From: Myxococcales bacterium
GTDB taxonomy: Bacteria; Myxococcota_A; Polyangia; Polyangiales; Polyangiaceae
Length of the DNA: 64,000 nt
Direction of reading: 5' to 3'
Assembly: GCA_016212965.1 (NCBI GenBank)
Contig: JACRDA010000042.1
Span: 1 to 64,000 of the forward strand
The position numbers were made by a program, and so were the translations under genes. This document shows positions 44,554 through 52,847 of this stretch, in pieces. The notes beneath the pieces are model-generated. The model was not told the DNA's origin, ran no database searches, and was given only the letters and a program-made list of their open reading frames with translations. Numbering within the stretch: the first letter of the stretch is position 1; every line of letters begins with the position of its first letter.

Positions 44554-45513
44554 TCAGTCCTCGTGCTCGGGATCGACGCGGTAGAGGGCGAGGATGCGCC
44601 CGACGCGCTCCGCGAGCTCGTGCCGCGACCGGTCCTGCACACCGCGGGTGCCCACGGCCTCCACGCAGAAGGACGCCGCCGCCGTGGCGTTCACCAGGGC
44701 GCGCCGCATGGCGGCGTGATCCGTGCGGCGGCGCTCGGCGATGTAGCCCAGCATGCCGCCGGCGAAGCTGTCGCCCGCACCCGTCGGGTCGACGACCTCG
44801 TGCAGCGGCAGCGCCGGTGCGGCGAACACGCCCTCGGCGTCGTAGTAGAGGGCGCCGTACTCGCCGCGCTTGACCACCACGCTCTTCGGGCCCATGCGTA
44901 GGATCTCGGCCGCGGCGAGCGACACGTTGTGCTCGCCCGCGAGCAGCCGCGCCTCCTCGTCGTTGATGACCAGCACGTCGATGCGCTTCAGCAACCGGCC
45001 GAGCGCCTCGCGCTCGCGCTCGATCCAGAAGTTCATCGAGTCGGCCACGACGAGCTCGGGCTCGCGCACCTGATCGAGCACCTCGATTTGCAGGGCCGGG
45101 TGGATGTTGCCGAGCAGGATGTAGCGGCTGTCGCGATAGCTCTCGGGGATCTTGGGGCGGAAGTCCGCGAACACGTTGAGCTCGGTCGCGAGGCTGTCGC
45201 GGCCGACCATGTCCGCGTGGTAGCGGCCCACCCAGCGGAAGGTCTTGCCGCTCACGCGCTCGACGCCATGCGTGTCCACGTGTCGCGAGCGCATGTGCTC
45301 GAGCGTTGGCTCGGGGAAGTCGTCGCCCACGACGGCCACCACACGCACCGGCGCGTAGCAGCTCGCGGCGTAGGCGGCGTAGGTCGCCGACCCGCCGATC
45401 ACGTCCTCGAAGCGGCTGTGCACGCAACCGCCGGCGGCGTCGCGCACCGGCCGCGGGAACTCGAGGTCGTCGAAGGCCATCGAGCCGACGATGAGAATGG
45501 GGAGCGCTTTCAT
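44554..45513 (-). CDS. PfkB-family carbohydrate/nucleoside kinase
   Basis: A 319-residue ribokinase-fold kinase. I chose ATG 45513. Motifs: 'IVGSMAFDDLEFP' at the N-terminus, 'VIGGSATYAAYAAS' near residue 37 and the anion-hole and catalytic-base motif 'VVDPTGAGDSFAGGMLGYIA' near 250. The substrate is not deducible from motifs. It lies 70 nt downstream of mtnP, so a role in salvage of methylthioadenosine products or nucleosides is plausible. Confidence 0.88.
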   Translation of the reverse strand: MKALPILIVGSMAFDDLEFPRPVRDAAGGCVHSRFEDVIGGSATYAAYAASCYAPVRVVAVVGDDFPEPTLEHMRSRHVDTHGVERVSGKTFRWVGRYHADMVGRDSLATELNVFADFRPKIPESYRDSRYILLGNIHPALQIEVLDQVREPELVVADSMNFWIEREREALGRLLKRIDVLVINDEEARLLAGEHNVSLAAAEILRMGPKSVVVKRGEYGALYYDAEGVFAAPALPLHEVVDPTGAGDSFAGGMLGYIAERRRTDHAAMRRALVNATAAASFCVEAVGTRGVQDRSRHELAERVGRILALYRVDPEHED

Positions 45514-45583
45514 GCCTGAGCCACCTCGGCGAGCACCCACCGCGGAGCGTGCTCGCAACAGAACGACTGTGCCGCCCGGGCCC

Positions 45584-46459
45584 TCACGATGCGAGGTCCG
45601 GCAGCAGCCAACCCAGGCGCGCGCGGGTCTCGGGCCCCATCGCCGCGACCTGGGTCATGACGGCCGAGCCGAGCGCGCCGCGCGCCGGGCTCCGCGACAC
45701 GTCGGGAAGCGCTCGGGCGAGCTCGCGCACGACGCCCTTGGCCTGGTCGACCAGGGCCGACAGGCGTCCGAGCACTGCCGTCACGTCGACCGCCTCCTCG
45801 CTCGCGTGCCAGCAATCGTAGTCGGTGACGAGCGCCAGCGTCGCGTAGGGCAGCTCCGCCTCGCGCGCCAGCTTGCACTCCGGCATGTTCGTCATGCCGA
45901 TGACGTCCACCTGCCAGCTGCGGTACACGCGGCTCTCGGCGCGGGTCGAGAACTGTGGCCCCTCGATACACACGTAGGTGCCGCCGCGATGCACGGTCGT
46001 CTTCGCCACGCGCTCGGCGGCGCCGAACAGGGCGGCGGCAAGCACCGGGCAGACAGGGTCGGCGAAGGAGACGTGGGCCGCCGCGTCGGGCTCGAAGAAG
46101 GTCGAGATGCGGCGCTTCGTGAGGTCGATGAACTGGTCGACGACGACGAGGTCGCCCGGCGCGATGTCCTCGCGCATCGACCCGACCGCGCTGCACGACA
46201 GCACGTGCGTGACGCCGAGCTTCTTCAGCGCGCAGATGTTGGCGCGGTAGTTGATCGAGTGCGGTGGGTAGCGGTGCCCGCGCCCGTGTCGGGGCAGGAA
46301 CACGAGCTCGTGCGGCACGCCGGGCAGGCGCGCTCGCAGCAGCGAATCGCTCGGCGGGCCGTACGGGGTGTCCACCCGCACGCGCTCGATCTCCTCGAGG
46401 CCCGGCACGTCGTAGAGCCCGCTGCCGCCGATCACGCCGAGCACCTGCCTGTCGTTCAC
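45584..46459 (-). CDS. mtnP: S-methyl-5'-thioadenosine phosphorylase
   Basis: Cleaves methylthioadenosine to adenine and 5-methylthioribose-1-phosphate. The 291-residue protein has '[10 protein letters not shown]' near residue 10, '[20 protein letters not shown]' near 53, '[20 protein letters not shown]' near 90, '[19 protein letters not shown]' near 165, '[20 protein letters not shown]' near 190 and 'LVTDYDCWH'. MTNM(P)E with DYDCWH favours MTAP over purine nucleoside phosphorylase. No other mtn genes are in the window. It starts 7 nt upstream of the stop-side gap from gmk, so it is in the same operon. Confidence 0.92.
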   Translation of the reverse strand: MNDRQVLGVIGGSGLYDVPGLEEIERVRVDTPYGPPSDSLLRARLPGVPHELVFLPRHGRGHRYPPHSINYRANICALKKLGVTHVLSCSAVGSMREDIAPGDLVVVDQFIDLTKRRISTFFEPDAAAHVSFADPVCPVLAAALFGAAERVAKTTVHRGGTYVCIEGPQFSTRAESRVYRSWQVDVIGMTNMPECKLAREAELPYATLALVTDYDCWHASEEAVDVTAVLGRLSALVDQAKGVVRELARALPDVSRSPARGALGSAVMTQVAAMGPETRARLGWLLPDLAS

Positions 46460-46466
46460 GTTGCCG

Positions 46467-47126
46467 TCACTCCTCGCCGAGCGCCCGCCCGGGGCGCGTC
46501 GTCTCCAGGGTCTGCGTCAAGAGCTCCTCGCAGCGCTGCGCGTGCCGCGCGCGCCGGCAGCGCTCCGCGACCACGACCGAGCGCAGCCGCTCGTAGGCAC
46601 GCTCGAGCTCGTCGTTGACCACCACGTAGTCGAACAGCCCGTAGTGGGCGATCTCGCGCTTGGCGGCGGCGAGGCGGCGCACCGTGGCCTCCTCGCTCTC
46701 GGTGCCGCGGCCGCGCAGGCGCCGCTCGAGCTCCTCGAGCGAGGGCGGCAGCACGAACACGCCGACCGCGTCGGGGTAGTGGGCCTTGATCTGGCGCGCG
46801 CCCTGGTAGTCGATGTCGAAGAGCACACCGCGCGCCCCGGCGCGCGCCGCGTCGATCTCGCGCTTGCTCGTGCCGTAGCGGCGGTCGTGCACCGCCGCCC
46901 ACTCCGCGAAGGCGCGCTCGCGCACCATGCGCTCGAACTCCGCGTCGCTCACGAAGTGGTACTCGCGACCGTCGACCTCGTTGGGGCGCGCCAGGCGCGT
47001 CGTGTGGGACACCGAGAAGCGGATGTCGCCGAACTCCTCGCGCAGGCGGTTGCAGAGCGTCGTCTTGCCGGCGCCGGACGGCGACGACACGATGAGCATC
47101 ACGAACTCGTCGCTCGGGGCGACCAT
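46467..47126 (-). CDS. gmk: Guanylate kinase
   Basis: Phosphorylates GMP to GDP. I chose ATG 47126 (219 aa), overlapping the stop of the upstream epimerase gene by one base (TGATG). P-loop '[18 protein letters not shown]' near residue 12, GMP-binding '[20 protein letters not shown]' near 38, '[16 protein letters not shown]' near 100, '[19 protein letters not shown]' (lid) and '[15 protein letters not shown]' near 170 are all present. Confidence 0.96.
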   Translation of the reverse strand: MVAPSDEFVMLIVSSPSGAGKTTLCNRLREEFGDIRFSVSHTTRLARPNEVDGREYHFVSDAEFERMVRERAFAEWAAVHDRRYGTSKREIDAARAGARGVLFDIDYQGARQIKAHYPDAVGVFVLPPSLEELERRLRGRGTESEEATVRRLAAAKREIAHYGLFDYVVVNDELERAYERLRSVVVAERCRRARHAQRCEELLTQTLETTRPGRALGEE

Positions 47127-48100
47127 CAGGCAGCTCCTCCCGGGCGCGCGTCCCGGTACGCGCGCAGGTACGCGACGGTCGGGGCGATGCCGTCCTGCCA
47201 GCGGGTGTGCGGCTCGAAGCCGAGCAGGCGGCGCGCGAGCCCGATGTCGGCGCGCGAATGGCGCACGTCGCCGGCGCGCGCCGGGGCGTGGACGATGCCG
47301 GCCGTGCCGCCCACCGCGCCGCGAATGTGCTCCGCGACGCGGGCGATGGGCACGCTCGCGCCCGTGCCGACGTTGATGGCCCGACCGCCGAGCGGGACCT
47401 CGACGTCGGCCGCGCGGAGGTTGGCCTCGACCACGTCGTCGACATAGCAAAAATCGCGCGTTTGCTCACCGTCCCCGTAGATGGTCAGCGTCTCGCCCGC
47501 GAGGGCCGCCGCGATGAAGCGCGGGATGGCCGCCGCGTAGGCGCTGTCGGGCGTCTGCCCCGGGCCGAACACGTTGAAGTAGCGCAGGCACGCCGCGTCG
47601 CTGCCGCCGAGGCGGCAGAAGACCCGCGCGTAGTGCTCGGCCGCGAGCTTGCCCGCCGCGTAGGGCGACAAGGGCTCGGTGGGCAAGCCCTCGTGGACCG
47701 GCAAGGTCGCCGCGTCGCCGTACACCGCGGTCGAGGAGGCGAGCACCACGCGGCGCACGTGCGCGTGGCGCGCGGCATCGAGCACCGCGACGGTGCCGCC
47801 GACGTTGGTGGCGTCGACGCGCACCGGCGCCTCGATGCTCTCCTGCACGGAGCAGATCGCCGCCTCGTGGAACACCACGTCGACGCCGCGCGCGAGCTCG
47901 GCGCAGAGCGCGGCATCGCGCACGTCGCCTTCCACGCAGCGGAGCGCCGCGGCGTCGCGGTCGGCACCGAGCGCGGTCCAGGAGCCCGAGGACAGGTCGT
48001 CGAGCGCGCAGACCGTGGCCCCACGGGCCAACAGGGCCCCCACGAGGTGGGCGCCGATGAACCCCGCGCCGCCCGTGACCAGATATCGCGCGTCGCCCAT
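47126..48100 (-). CDS. NAD-dependent sugar-nucleotide epimerase/dehydratase, GalE-like
   Basis: A 324-residue extended short-chain dehydrogenase. Rossmann motif 'YLVTGGAGFIGAHLVGALLA' near residue 6, 'VDVVFHEAAICSVQ' near 75, the active-site Ser-Thr in 'VLASSTAVYGDAA' near 120 and the YxxxK motif 'SPYAAGKLAAEHYARV' near 145. The late 'TIYGDGEQTRDFCYVDDVVE' is typical of UDP-glucose/UDP-GlcNAc 4-epimerases. The exact substrate cannot be told. It is coupled to gmk. Confidence 0.9.
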   Translation of the reverse strand: MGDARYLVTGGAGFIGAHLVGALLARGATVCALDDLSSGSWTALGADRDAAALRCVEGDVRDAALCAELARGVDVVFHEAAICSVQESIEAPVRVDATNVGGTVAVLDAARHAHVRRVVLASSTAVYGDAATLPVHEGLPTEPLSPYAAGKLAAEHYARVFCRLGGSDAACLRYFNVFGPGQTPDSAYAAAIPRFIAAALAGETLTIYGDGEQTRDFCYVDDVVEANLRAADVEVPLGGRAINVGTGASVPIARVAEHIRGAVGGTAGIVHAPARAGDVRHSRADIGLARRLLGFEPHTRWQDGIAPTVAYLRAYRDARPGGAA

Positions 48101-48151
48101 GCCGAGCCCCGCTGCGCCGTCGCCTACCCGGTCGCGCGCTCGGCGCGTCCG

Positions 48152-48661
48152 TCAGGAGCCTCGACGCCGCTTGATGTCCTCTTTCATGCGGCGGTACTCG
48201 ATCTCCCAGAGGCGCGAGCCTTCCTGCACGTGCTTGAGCTTGCCCCGCACGTCCGCTTCGGCCTGACTCTCGAGCTCGGCCGCCTCCATCAGGTGGCGTC
48301 GCATCAGTCGTCGGAGGTCGTGGTCGGCTGCGAACACCTCCTCGACGTGCCCCGAGTGCATCAGCATCTCCACGAGCTGGTCGAGCACGAAGTCGAGGCC
48401 GTCGTCGCCGACCTTGATGCCGAGCTTGTCCGCGCTGAGGCGCTTGACCCGTCCGTACTCGGACTCGGGGACACCCCGCGACTGGACGAGGCTGCGCGCT
48501 TCGTCGCTCGCCGCCTGCTCCAGGTTCAGGTAGTTCGACAGCACACTCTCGAGATCTGCGGCGGCCTCGCGCGCGTTGCTGAGCTCGATCGAGCTCGAGT
48601 CCGCGAGCTCCTTGATGATGGCTTGGCTGAGGGCGGCGAGACCGCTTCGGTTCAGGCGCAT
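48152..48661 (-). CDS. DUF507 family protein
   Basis: A 169-residue, entirely helical, charged protein. The opening MRLNRSGLAALSQAIIKELA, the middle 'VLSNYLNLEQAASDEARSLV' and the end 'GSRLWEIEYRRMKEDIKRRR' fit DUF507, a family common in Deltaproteobacteria and Aquificae with no known function. It lies 51 nt upstream of the galE-like gene on the same strand and may head that operon. Confidence 0.8.
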   Translation of the reverse strand: MRLNRSGLAALSQAIIKELADSSSIELSNAREAAADLESVLSNYLNLEQAASDEARSLVQSRGVPESEYGRVKRLSADKLGIKVGDDGLDFVLDQLVEMLMHSGHVEEVFAADHDLRRLMRRHLMEAAELESQAEADVRGKLKHVQEGSRLWEIEYRRMKEDIKRRRGS

Positions 48662-48885
48662 GATTCGGGGGCGCGCCGCGCTTCGGCCTTCGGTGGTCGG
48701 GGCGGCGAGGGCGAGATTGTGGTCGTTTGTTGGCGGCCTGGCAAGCGCTTTACCCCGGGCCCGCCCGGGCTCCGCGGCAGGGTGCTTGCTGCGCTCTTCG
48801 CGGCGCGCCGGCGCGGCAGGCGGCGGGGGTCCGGTCGCGCTCGGCCGCCGCGCGGCAAAGGCGCGCAGCGCGCCCGAGCGCTGCT
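48662..48885. other. Divergent intergenic region
   Basis: 224 nt between DUF507 and the zinc-ribbon gene. The plus strand has a sigma-54-like but imperfect element at 48739-48754 (TGGCAA-GCGCT-TTACC). TATGCT at 48885-48890 looks like a -10 box but overlaps the start codon I use. No other structure is seen. Confidence 0.25.
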
Positions 48886-50391
48886 ATGCTCGCGACCCTG
48901 ACCGACCTCGATACCTGCCCCTGGTGTGGGGTCGCGCTCTCGAAGCGCGGCGCCATCTGTCGCGGCTGCCTTCGCGACCCGGCCCAGCACCCGTCCGTGC
49001 TCGCGGCCGAGGGCGGCGGTGCCGGGCTCGAGCTCGATCTGGCACCGCCCGCGCCGAGGGAGGTGCCGGTCGTGCAGCAAGCCGCGCGTCCGGCCTTCGG
49101 CGAGGCCGCGAAGCCGAGCGTGTTCGCGGGGCGCGAGGCGCCGCCGTCGGCGGCGGCCCGCGAGAGCGGCACGCTCGAGCTCGGCGAGCTCGATCCGGAC
49201 GTGCCGGCTCTCGAGCTCGCGGACGACGCGGTGCGCCCGCCGAAGTCGCGCCCCGGGGCCGTCTCTGCGCCGACGGGCTCCGACACGCCCTCGGCCTCCG
49301 GGCCGAGGCCGAGACCGGCACCGGGAGGCCCGGGCGGCGGAGCGGTCGGGCCCGCCGAGGGCACTGCGCTCGCGCCGGCCGAGGACCCGAGCCGCGTGCG
49401 CGAGCTCGCGGGCTACGGCCCCGCGCCAGCGAATCCGGTGCTCTGGCCGTGGTACGCGTGGCGCGTCTACAAGCGACGCCGCGAGCTCGTCGCGCACCTC
49501 GCCGAGCAGTCACGCGCCCACGACGAGCTCGTCCACGACCGCAAGAGCCGGCTCGCAGACATCGTGGACCGGCTGCGGCGGCAGAACCGCGACGAGCTGC
49601 AGGCGATCCTGCGCCCGCTCGCGGCGCCCGACGCGCTCGTCGAGCAGCGCCGGGGCGAGCTCACGGCCTCCGAGTCGCGCGCGGGCGTCGAGTTCGGCGG
49701 GTTCGATGCCGAGGCGTCGCGGCTCGGCGAGGAGCGCACGCGACTCGAGGAGGCCGAGCGCTCCGCCCTCGCGCGCTTCGACGCGTGCGAGCAGGAGCAG
49801 GCGCGCGCCGACGCCAAGCACCGGCGGCACGCGATCGAGCTCGAGGCGGCGCACGAGGCGGCCAGGCAGGCGGCCGGGCAGGGGGCGCGCTTCGCCCCGC
49901 CCGAGCAGGCGCGCCGCATCCAGGCCATCGAGCAGGCGCGCGGGCCGATCGAGGCGGAGCGCGCCGAGAAGGTACAGGCGCTCGCCGAGGCGCGCGAGGC
50001 GGCGCGCGTGGCGACCGGCGCCCTGCGCGACCTCGACCGGCGGGTCGAGCAGCTGCGTGCGCGGCGTCGGGCGGCGGAGGCGGCGGCCGCCCAGCACCGC
50101 CAGGCGGCGCTCGACGGGCTGCGCCAGGCCGAGCGTGAGCGGTTGGCGCGCTACGACGAGGCCCTGCGCGCCATCGTCACGAGCCACCCGAAGCTCGTGC
50201 GCGGCGTGATGCGCGTCGAGATCGAGCGGGCCGACAGCGACATCCAGGCGAGCACGGCCGAGCTCGCGCTGCACCGCGCGGCCGTCGGCGCGTACGACCG
50301 GACGACCTACCCGCGCGGGCTCGCGCTGGCCGCCGTGGTGGCGGTGCTGGTGCTCGTCGCGCTCGGCCTGACGGTCGGAACGCGCAAGTGA
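48886..50391 (+). CDS. Tail-anchored zinc-ribbon coiled-coil protein
   Basis: A 501-residue protein of unknown function. I chose ATG 48886 because the zinc ribbon starts at once: C11-PW-C14 and C25-RG-C28 ('CPWCGVALSKRGAICRGCL'). Residues ~40-175 are acidic, Pro/Ala-rich and probably disordered. A short basic segment 'PWYAWRVYKRRRELVAHLAE' near 190 leads into a long coiled coil (~205-460) rich in Ala, Arg, Glu and Gln. One hydrophobic helix near the end (~478-497, 'GLALAAVVAVLVLVALGLTV') acts as a tail anchor, so the bulk is cytoplasmic. The RelA/SpoT-like gene follows after 86 nt. Confidence 0.78.
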   Translation: MLATLTDLDTCPWCGVALSKRGAICRGCLRDPAQHPSVLAAEGGGAGLELDLAPPAPREVPVVQQAARPAFGEAAKPSVFAGREAPPSAAARESGTLELGELDPDVPALELADDAVRPPKSRPGAVSAPTGSDTPSASGPRPRPAPGGPGGGAVGPAEGTALAPAEDPSRVRELAGYGPAPANPVLWPWYAWRVYKRRRELVAHLAEQSRAHDELVHDRKSRLADIVDRLRRQNRDELQAILRPLAAPDALVEQRRGELTASESRAGVEFGGFDAEASRLGEERTRLEEAERSALARFDACEQEQARADAKHRRHAIELEAAHEAARQAAGQGARFAPPEQARRIQAIEQARGPIEAERAEKVQALAEAREAARVATGALRDLDRRVEQLRARRRAAEAAAAQHRQAALDGLRQAERERLARYDEALRAIVTSHPKLVRGVMRVEIERADSDIQASTAELALHRAAVGAYDRTTYPRGLALAAVVAVLVLVALGLTVGTRK

Positions 50392-50477
50392 CGCGCGGCA
50401 GGCCGTCCTCCTCGGCAGGGCGTCGCACGGCGCCCGCGCATCGCGGTTTCGCGCGCCCCCGCCATGGTCTACCTTGA

Positions 50478-51749
50478 GTGGCGGTGAGTGCCCACACGCC
50501 AGACCCCTTCGGCAAGGACGAGTCGCGCCCCCCGTCGCCGCGCCACGAGCGCGCTCCTGACCGGCCATCCGAGCGCGGCGCGCCGAGCACGGCCGACCGT
50601 CGTGGGGCGCCCGACCGCCCGGCGCGCGACTCGTTCCGCGGCGTCGAGCGCGGCCCACGACCCGCGGAGCGGCGCCCACCGAGCGCCCCGCCCAGACCGG
50701 CCGAGCGCGTCGCCCCGGTACCGGACGTCCCCCAGCTGCGGACCCTCGACGACTTCTCGTTGATGGACCTCGCGACGGTATGGCTCATCCTCACCGGCAA
50801 CAGCGTCATCGACTGGCAGCGCGTCGATTTCCGCTCGCCCGCCGAGGCGCGCGCCTTCCTCCGCGCCCAGGCCTTCGACCTCGACCACCGGGCCGACGTC
50901 GAGCGCCTCGAGGCGATCAAGTCCTCGGCGATCGAGTACGTGCGGCGGCAGTTCGACTTCCCGATCCCGCGCCCCATCGAGCAGGCGACGGTCGAGGAGC
51001 TCCTGCTCATCGCCTCGGGCAAGGGCCACCGCCAGCTCGCCGCGTGCGTGGTCCTGAAGGCCATGCACATCATCCATCACGTCGAGGCGCGTGAGCTGCT
51101 CTACGGCCTGCCGATGAGCGATCAGGACGTGTTCCGGCTCGTGGAGGAGAAGGTCTATCGCGTCGTGGGCCACATGCTGAGCGCCGGCCAGCCGATCACC
51201 GAGTTCGTCAGCGGGCGCAAGCGACGCGACTCGATCTACACGAAGCTGCTCTCGAAATCGGAGACCCACGCCTCCGCCATCTACGACAAGCTCCGCTTCC
51301 GCATCGTCACGCGCTCCCGCGAGGACCTGCTCCCGGTGCTGCTCTACCTCTCCCAGGAGCTGTTCCCGTTCAATTACGTCGTGCCGCACGAGAGCATCAA
51401 CACGCTCATCCACTTCCGGTCGTCCGCGGAGGAGCTGCCCGCCTTCAAGGTGCTGGCGAAGCGCTTCCCGAGCGTCGACGAGCTCACGCTGAGCAGCAAC
51501 ACGTTCAGCTCGCAGGCCTACCGCATCCTGCACTTCGTCGTGGACATGCCGGTGCGCGTGCCGAAGAACGCGCTCCTCGCCGCGCCGCCCGCGGTTCGCT
51601 CGCTCGGCCCGGTCATCTTCGCGCTCTGCGAGTTCCAGATGGTCGACCGAGTCACCGAGGAGTCGAACGAGGGCGGCGAGGCGAGCCACGCCTCGTACAA
51701 GGAGCGTCAGCGCCTCGCCGTGATGCAGCGGCTCAAGCTCGGCTCGTGA
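50478..51749 (+). CDS. Uncharacterised protein with diverged RelA/SpoT-like (p)ppGpp synthetase fold
   Basis: A 423-residue protein. Residues 1-~85 are disordered, Arg/Pro-rich. From ~245 the sequence follows the RelA/SpoT synthetase pattern in order: G246-R-K-R-R-D-S-I-Y-T-K256 (Rel: GRPKHIYSIYRK), I268-Y-D270-K-L-R-F-R-I-V (Rel: IYDLLAVRIL), Y348-R-I-L-H352 (Rel: YQSLH), E385-F-Q387 (Rel: EVQIRT) and 'ASHASYKE' at 402-409 (Rel: AAHWAYKE). The Asp, Tyr, His and Glu needed for pyrophosphate transfer are kept, but the Arg of IRT and the Asn before YxxLH are not. There is no HD hydrolase, TGS or ACT domain; 90-240 is a helical domain of its own. It may correspond to the uncharacterised TIGR04552 family (from memory, unverified). 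Activity is inference. Confidence 0.7.
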   Translation: MAVSAHTPDPFGKDESRPPSPRHERAPDRPSERGAPSTADRRGAPDRPARDSFRGVERGPRPAERRPPSAPPRPAERVAPVPDVPQLRTLDDFSLMDLATVWLILTGNSVIDWQRVDFRSPAEARAFLRAQAFDLDHRADVERLEAIKSSAIEYVRRQFDFPIPRPIEQATVEELLLIASGKGHRQLAACVVLKAMHIIHHVEARELLYGLPMSDQDVFRLVEEKVYRVVGHMLSAGQPITEFVSGRKRRDSIYTKLLSKSETHASAIYDKLRFRIVTRSREDLLPVLLYLSQELFPFNYVVPHESINTLIHFRSSAEELPAFKVLAKRFPSVDELTLSSNTFSSQAYRILHFVVDMPVRVPKNALLAAPPAVRSLGPVIFALCEFQMVDRVTEESNEGGEASHASYKERQRLAVMQRLKLGS

Positions 51750-51819
51750 GCTCGGTCCGGGCGGCCCGCGTCGTCGGTCGCGGTGGGTGAAGCGCAACCG
51801 TCGTGCCGCGAAACCGCCG

Positions 51820-51978
51820 TCAGGACGGCGTCGTCTTGGCGTCGCGTCCGAGCGAGAGCGTGCCGAGGAAGATGCCGACGGTCAGCGCCACGACCAGCGC
51901 ATGTCCGAGGTGCGCGCCGCTGTATCCGATGGCGGCGAACGGGGCCAGGGCTGCGAGGTACCACGGGGCGATTCTCAT
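51820..51978 (-). CDS. Small membrane protein, 52 aa
   Basis: Starts at ATG 51978 (MRIAPWYLAALAPFAAIGYS). Two hydrophobic segments, ~6-22 and ~26-42, are separated by a Gly/His turn, with a polar end 'SLGRDAKTTPS'. No homology is recognised. The amino-acid pattern is convincing for a membrane protein but the ORF is short. Confidence 0.45.
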   Translation of the reverse strand: MRIAPWYLAALAPFAAIGYSGAHLGHALVVALTVGIFLGTLSLGRDAKTTPS

Positions 51979-52287
51979 GGGCGCTCCACTCTTCGTTGCT
52001 TGCGCGCGATCCCCCGGCGTGGCCGGTAGGATGATGTAAGACAAGCTGCCACGTGGCTCAGGCGAAGGCCAAGAAGTAATCGGGTGTTTCATGGTGCTCA
52101 AGCGATTTCGACTCGCAGCGTCCGCGCCAGTTTCTCGGCCCCTCCGAGGCGGGGCACAATCGCCTTCGATTCCGGGTCGTTGCCGGTCCATTCTCGGATG
52201 AATTCGAGAGCTTGGCCCGTGGCTCCGGGAACGCGCCGCGTGGCTCCGGAGCCACGGTCCGGCGCCGCGACGGGGGCGGGCGGACGG
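51979..52287. other. Gene-poor region with possible coding remnant
   Basis: 309 nt without a clear gene and with lower GC than its neighbours. On the minus strand 52098-52226 reads 'QALEFIREWTGNDPESKAI' then 'VPRLGGAEKLARTLRVEIA' and a stop. That is protein-like, with codon use (gaa, att, aaa) unlike the surroundings, but no start fits. It may be the tail of a decayed gene. A palindrome and a direct repeat lie at its right edge (see 52219-52256). Confidence 0.35.
52219..52256. repeat. Palindrome with direct-repeat half
   Basis: A perfect 18-bp palindrome CGTGGCTCCGGAGCCACG occupies 52239-52256. Its left half (CGTGGCTCCGG) is repeated directly at 52219-52229, one copy 20 nt from the other. 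It begins 32 nt past the stop of the minus-strand gene at 52288 and could be its terminator stem or a protein-binding site. Confidence 0.55.
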
Positions 52288-52779
52288 TCAGCGCAGGTGC
52301 AGGGTCGTCTCCGCCTCGTCGCCCCGGAACTCGACGCGCTGGCGGCTCTCGCGGCTCGACGCGCCGCGTTCGACGCGGGTCGACAGCTCGTAGCTGCCCG
52401 GCGCGAGCGGCACGCTCGCGCTGAGCGCCGCCGGCGCACTTCCCGCGGCAAAGTGGAACTCGCTCTCGGCGACGAGCTCGCCGCTGGTGGTCCAGGAGAG
52501 TGCGACCCCGGTGACGCTCGCAGGCTCGCTCACGTGGATGCGCAGCGCGCGCGCTTCGACCCGCTTCGCCAGCGCGAGCGGCAGAAGCGCCAGCCCGAGC
52601 CCGGCCAGGAGCACCGCGCGCCAGGCCCACATGCGGCGCCGCGCGGCGGTGGCGTCGAGCGCCGGAACGGCCGGAGCGCTCGGCTCGGAATCGCTCTCGG
52701 CATCGGCCACGGACGCGAGCTCGTGCGACGCCTCGCTGGGAGGCGCCTCGTCGCGCGGAGCGATGGGCTCACGGGTCAC
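52288..52779 (-). CDS. Single-pass membrane protein with periplasmic beta domain
   Basis: Starts at GTG 52779 (163 aa). Residues 1-~45 are acidic and Ser/Ala/Pro-rich, then one membrane helix (~56-73, 'AWRAVLLAGLGLALLPLALA'). A ~90-residue beta-rich domain follows, with 'LRIHVSEPASVTGVALSWTT', 'VPLAPGSYELSTRVERG' and 'RQRVEFRGDEAETTLHLR', that looks Ig- or FixH-like. No catalytic motif. It lies 68 nt downstream of the cytochrome c gene, so a respiratory-chain accessory role is possible but unproven. Confidence 0.6.
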   Translation of the reverse strand: MTREPIAPRDEAPPSEASHELASVADAESDSEPSAPAVPALDATAARRRMWAWRAVLLAGLGLALLPLALAKRVEARALRIHVSEPASVTGVALSWTTSGELVAESEFHFAAGSAPAALSASVPLAPGSYELSTRVERGASSRESRQRVEFRGDEAETTLHLR

Positions 52780-52847
52780 GGCAGGCAACGCACGAGGTCG
52801 TAGCACCCGCAGGTCGGGCCCGCGAGCGGGGCGACGCGTCGCAGGCG

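Noticed and set aside
48739-48754. Sigma-54 promoter upstream of the zinc-ribbon gene
   Set aside because: TGGCAA-GCGCT-TTACC departs from TGGCAC/TTGCA at the critical GC of the -12 element, and no enhancer sites or sigma-54-type targets are evident.
52098-52451. Minus-strand ORF of 117 codons
   Set aside because: Its first two-thirds are an Arg/Ser/Ala shadow of the gene at 52288-52779. Only the last ~40 residues look coding, and these are reported as a remnant instead.
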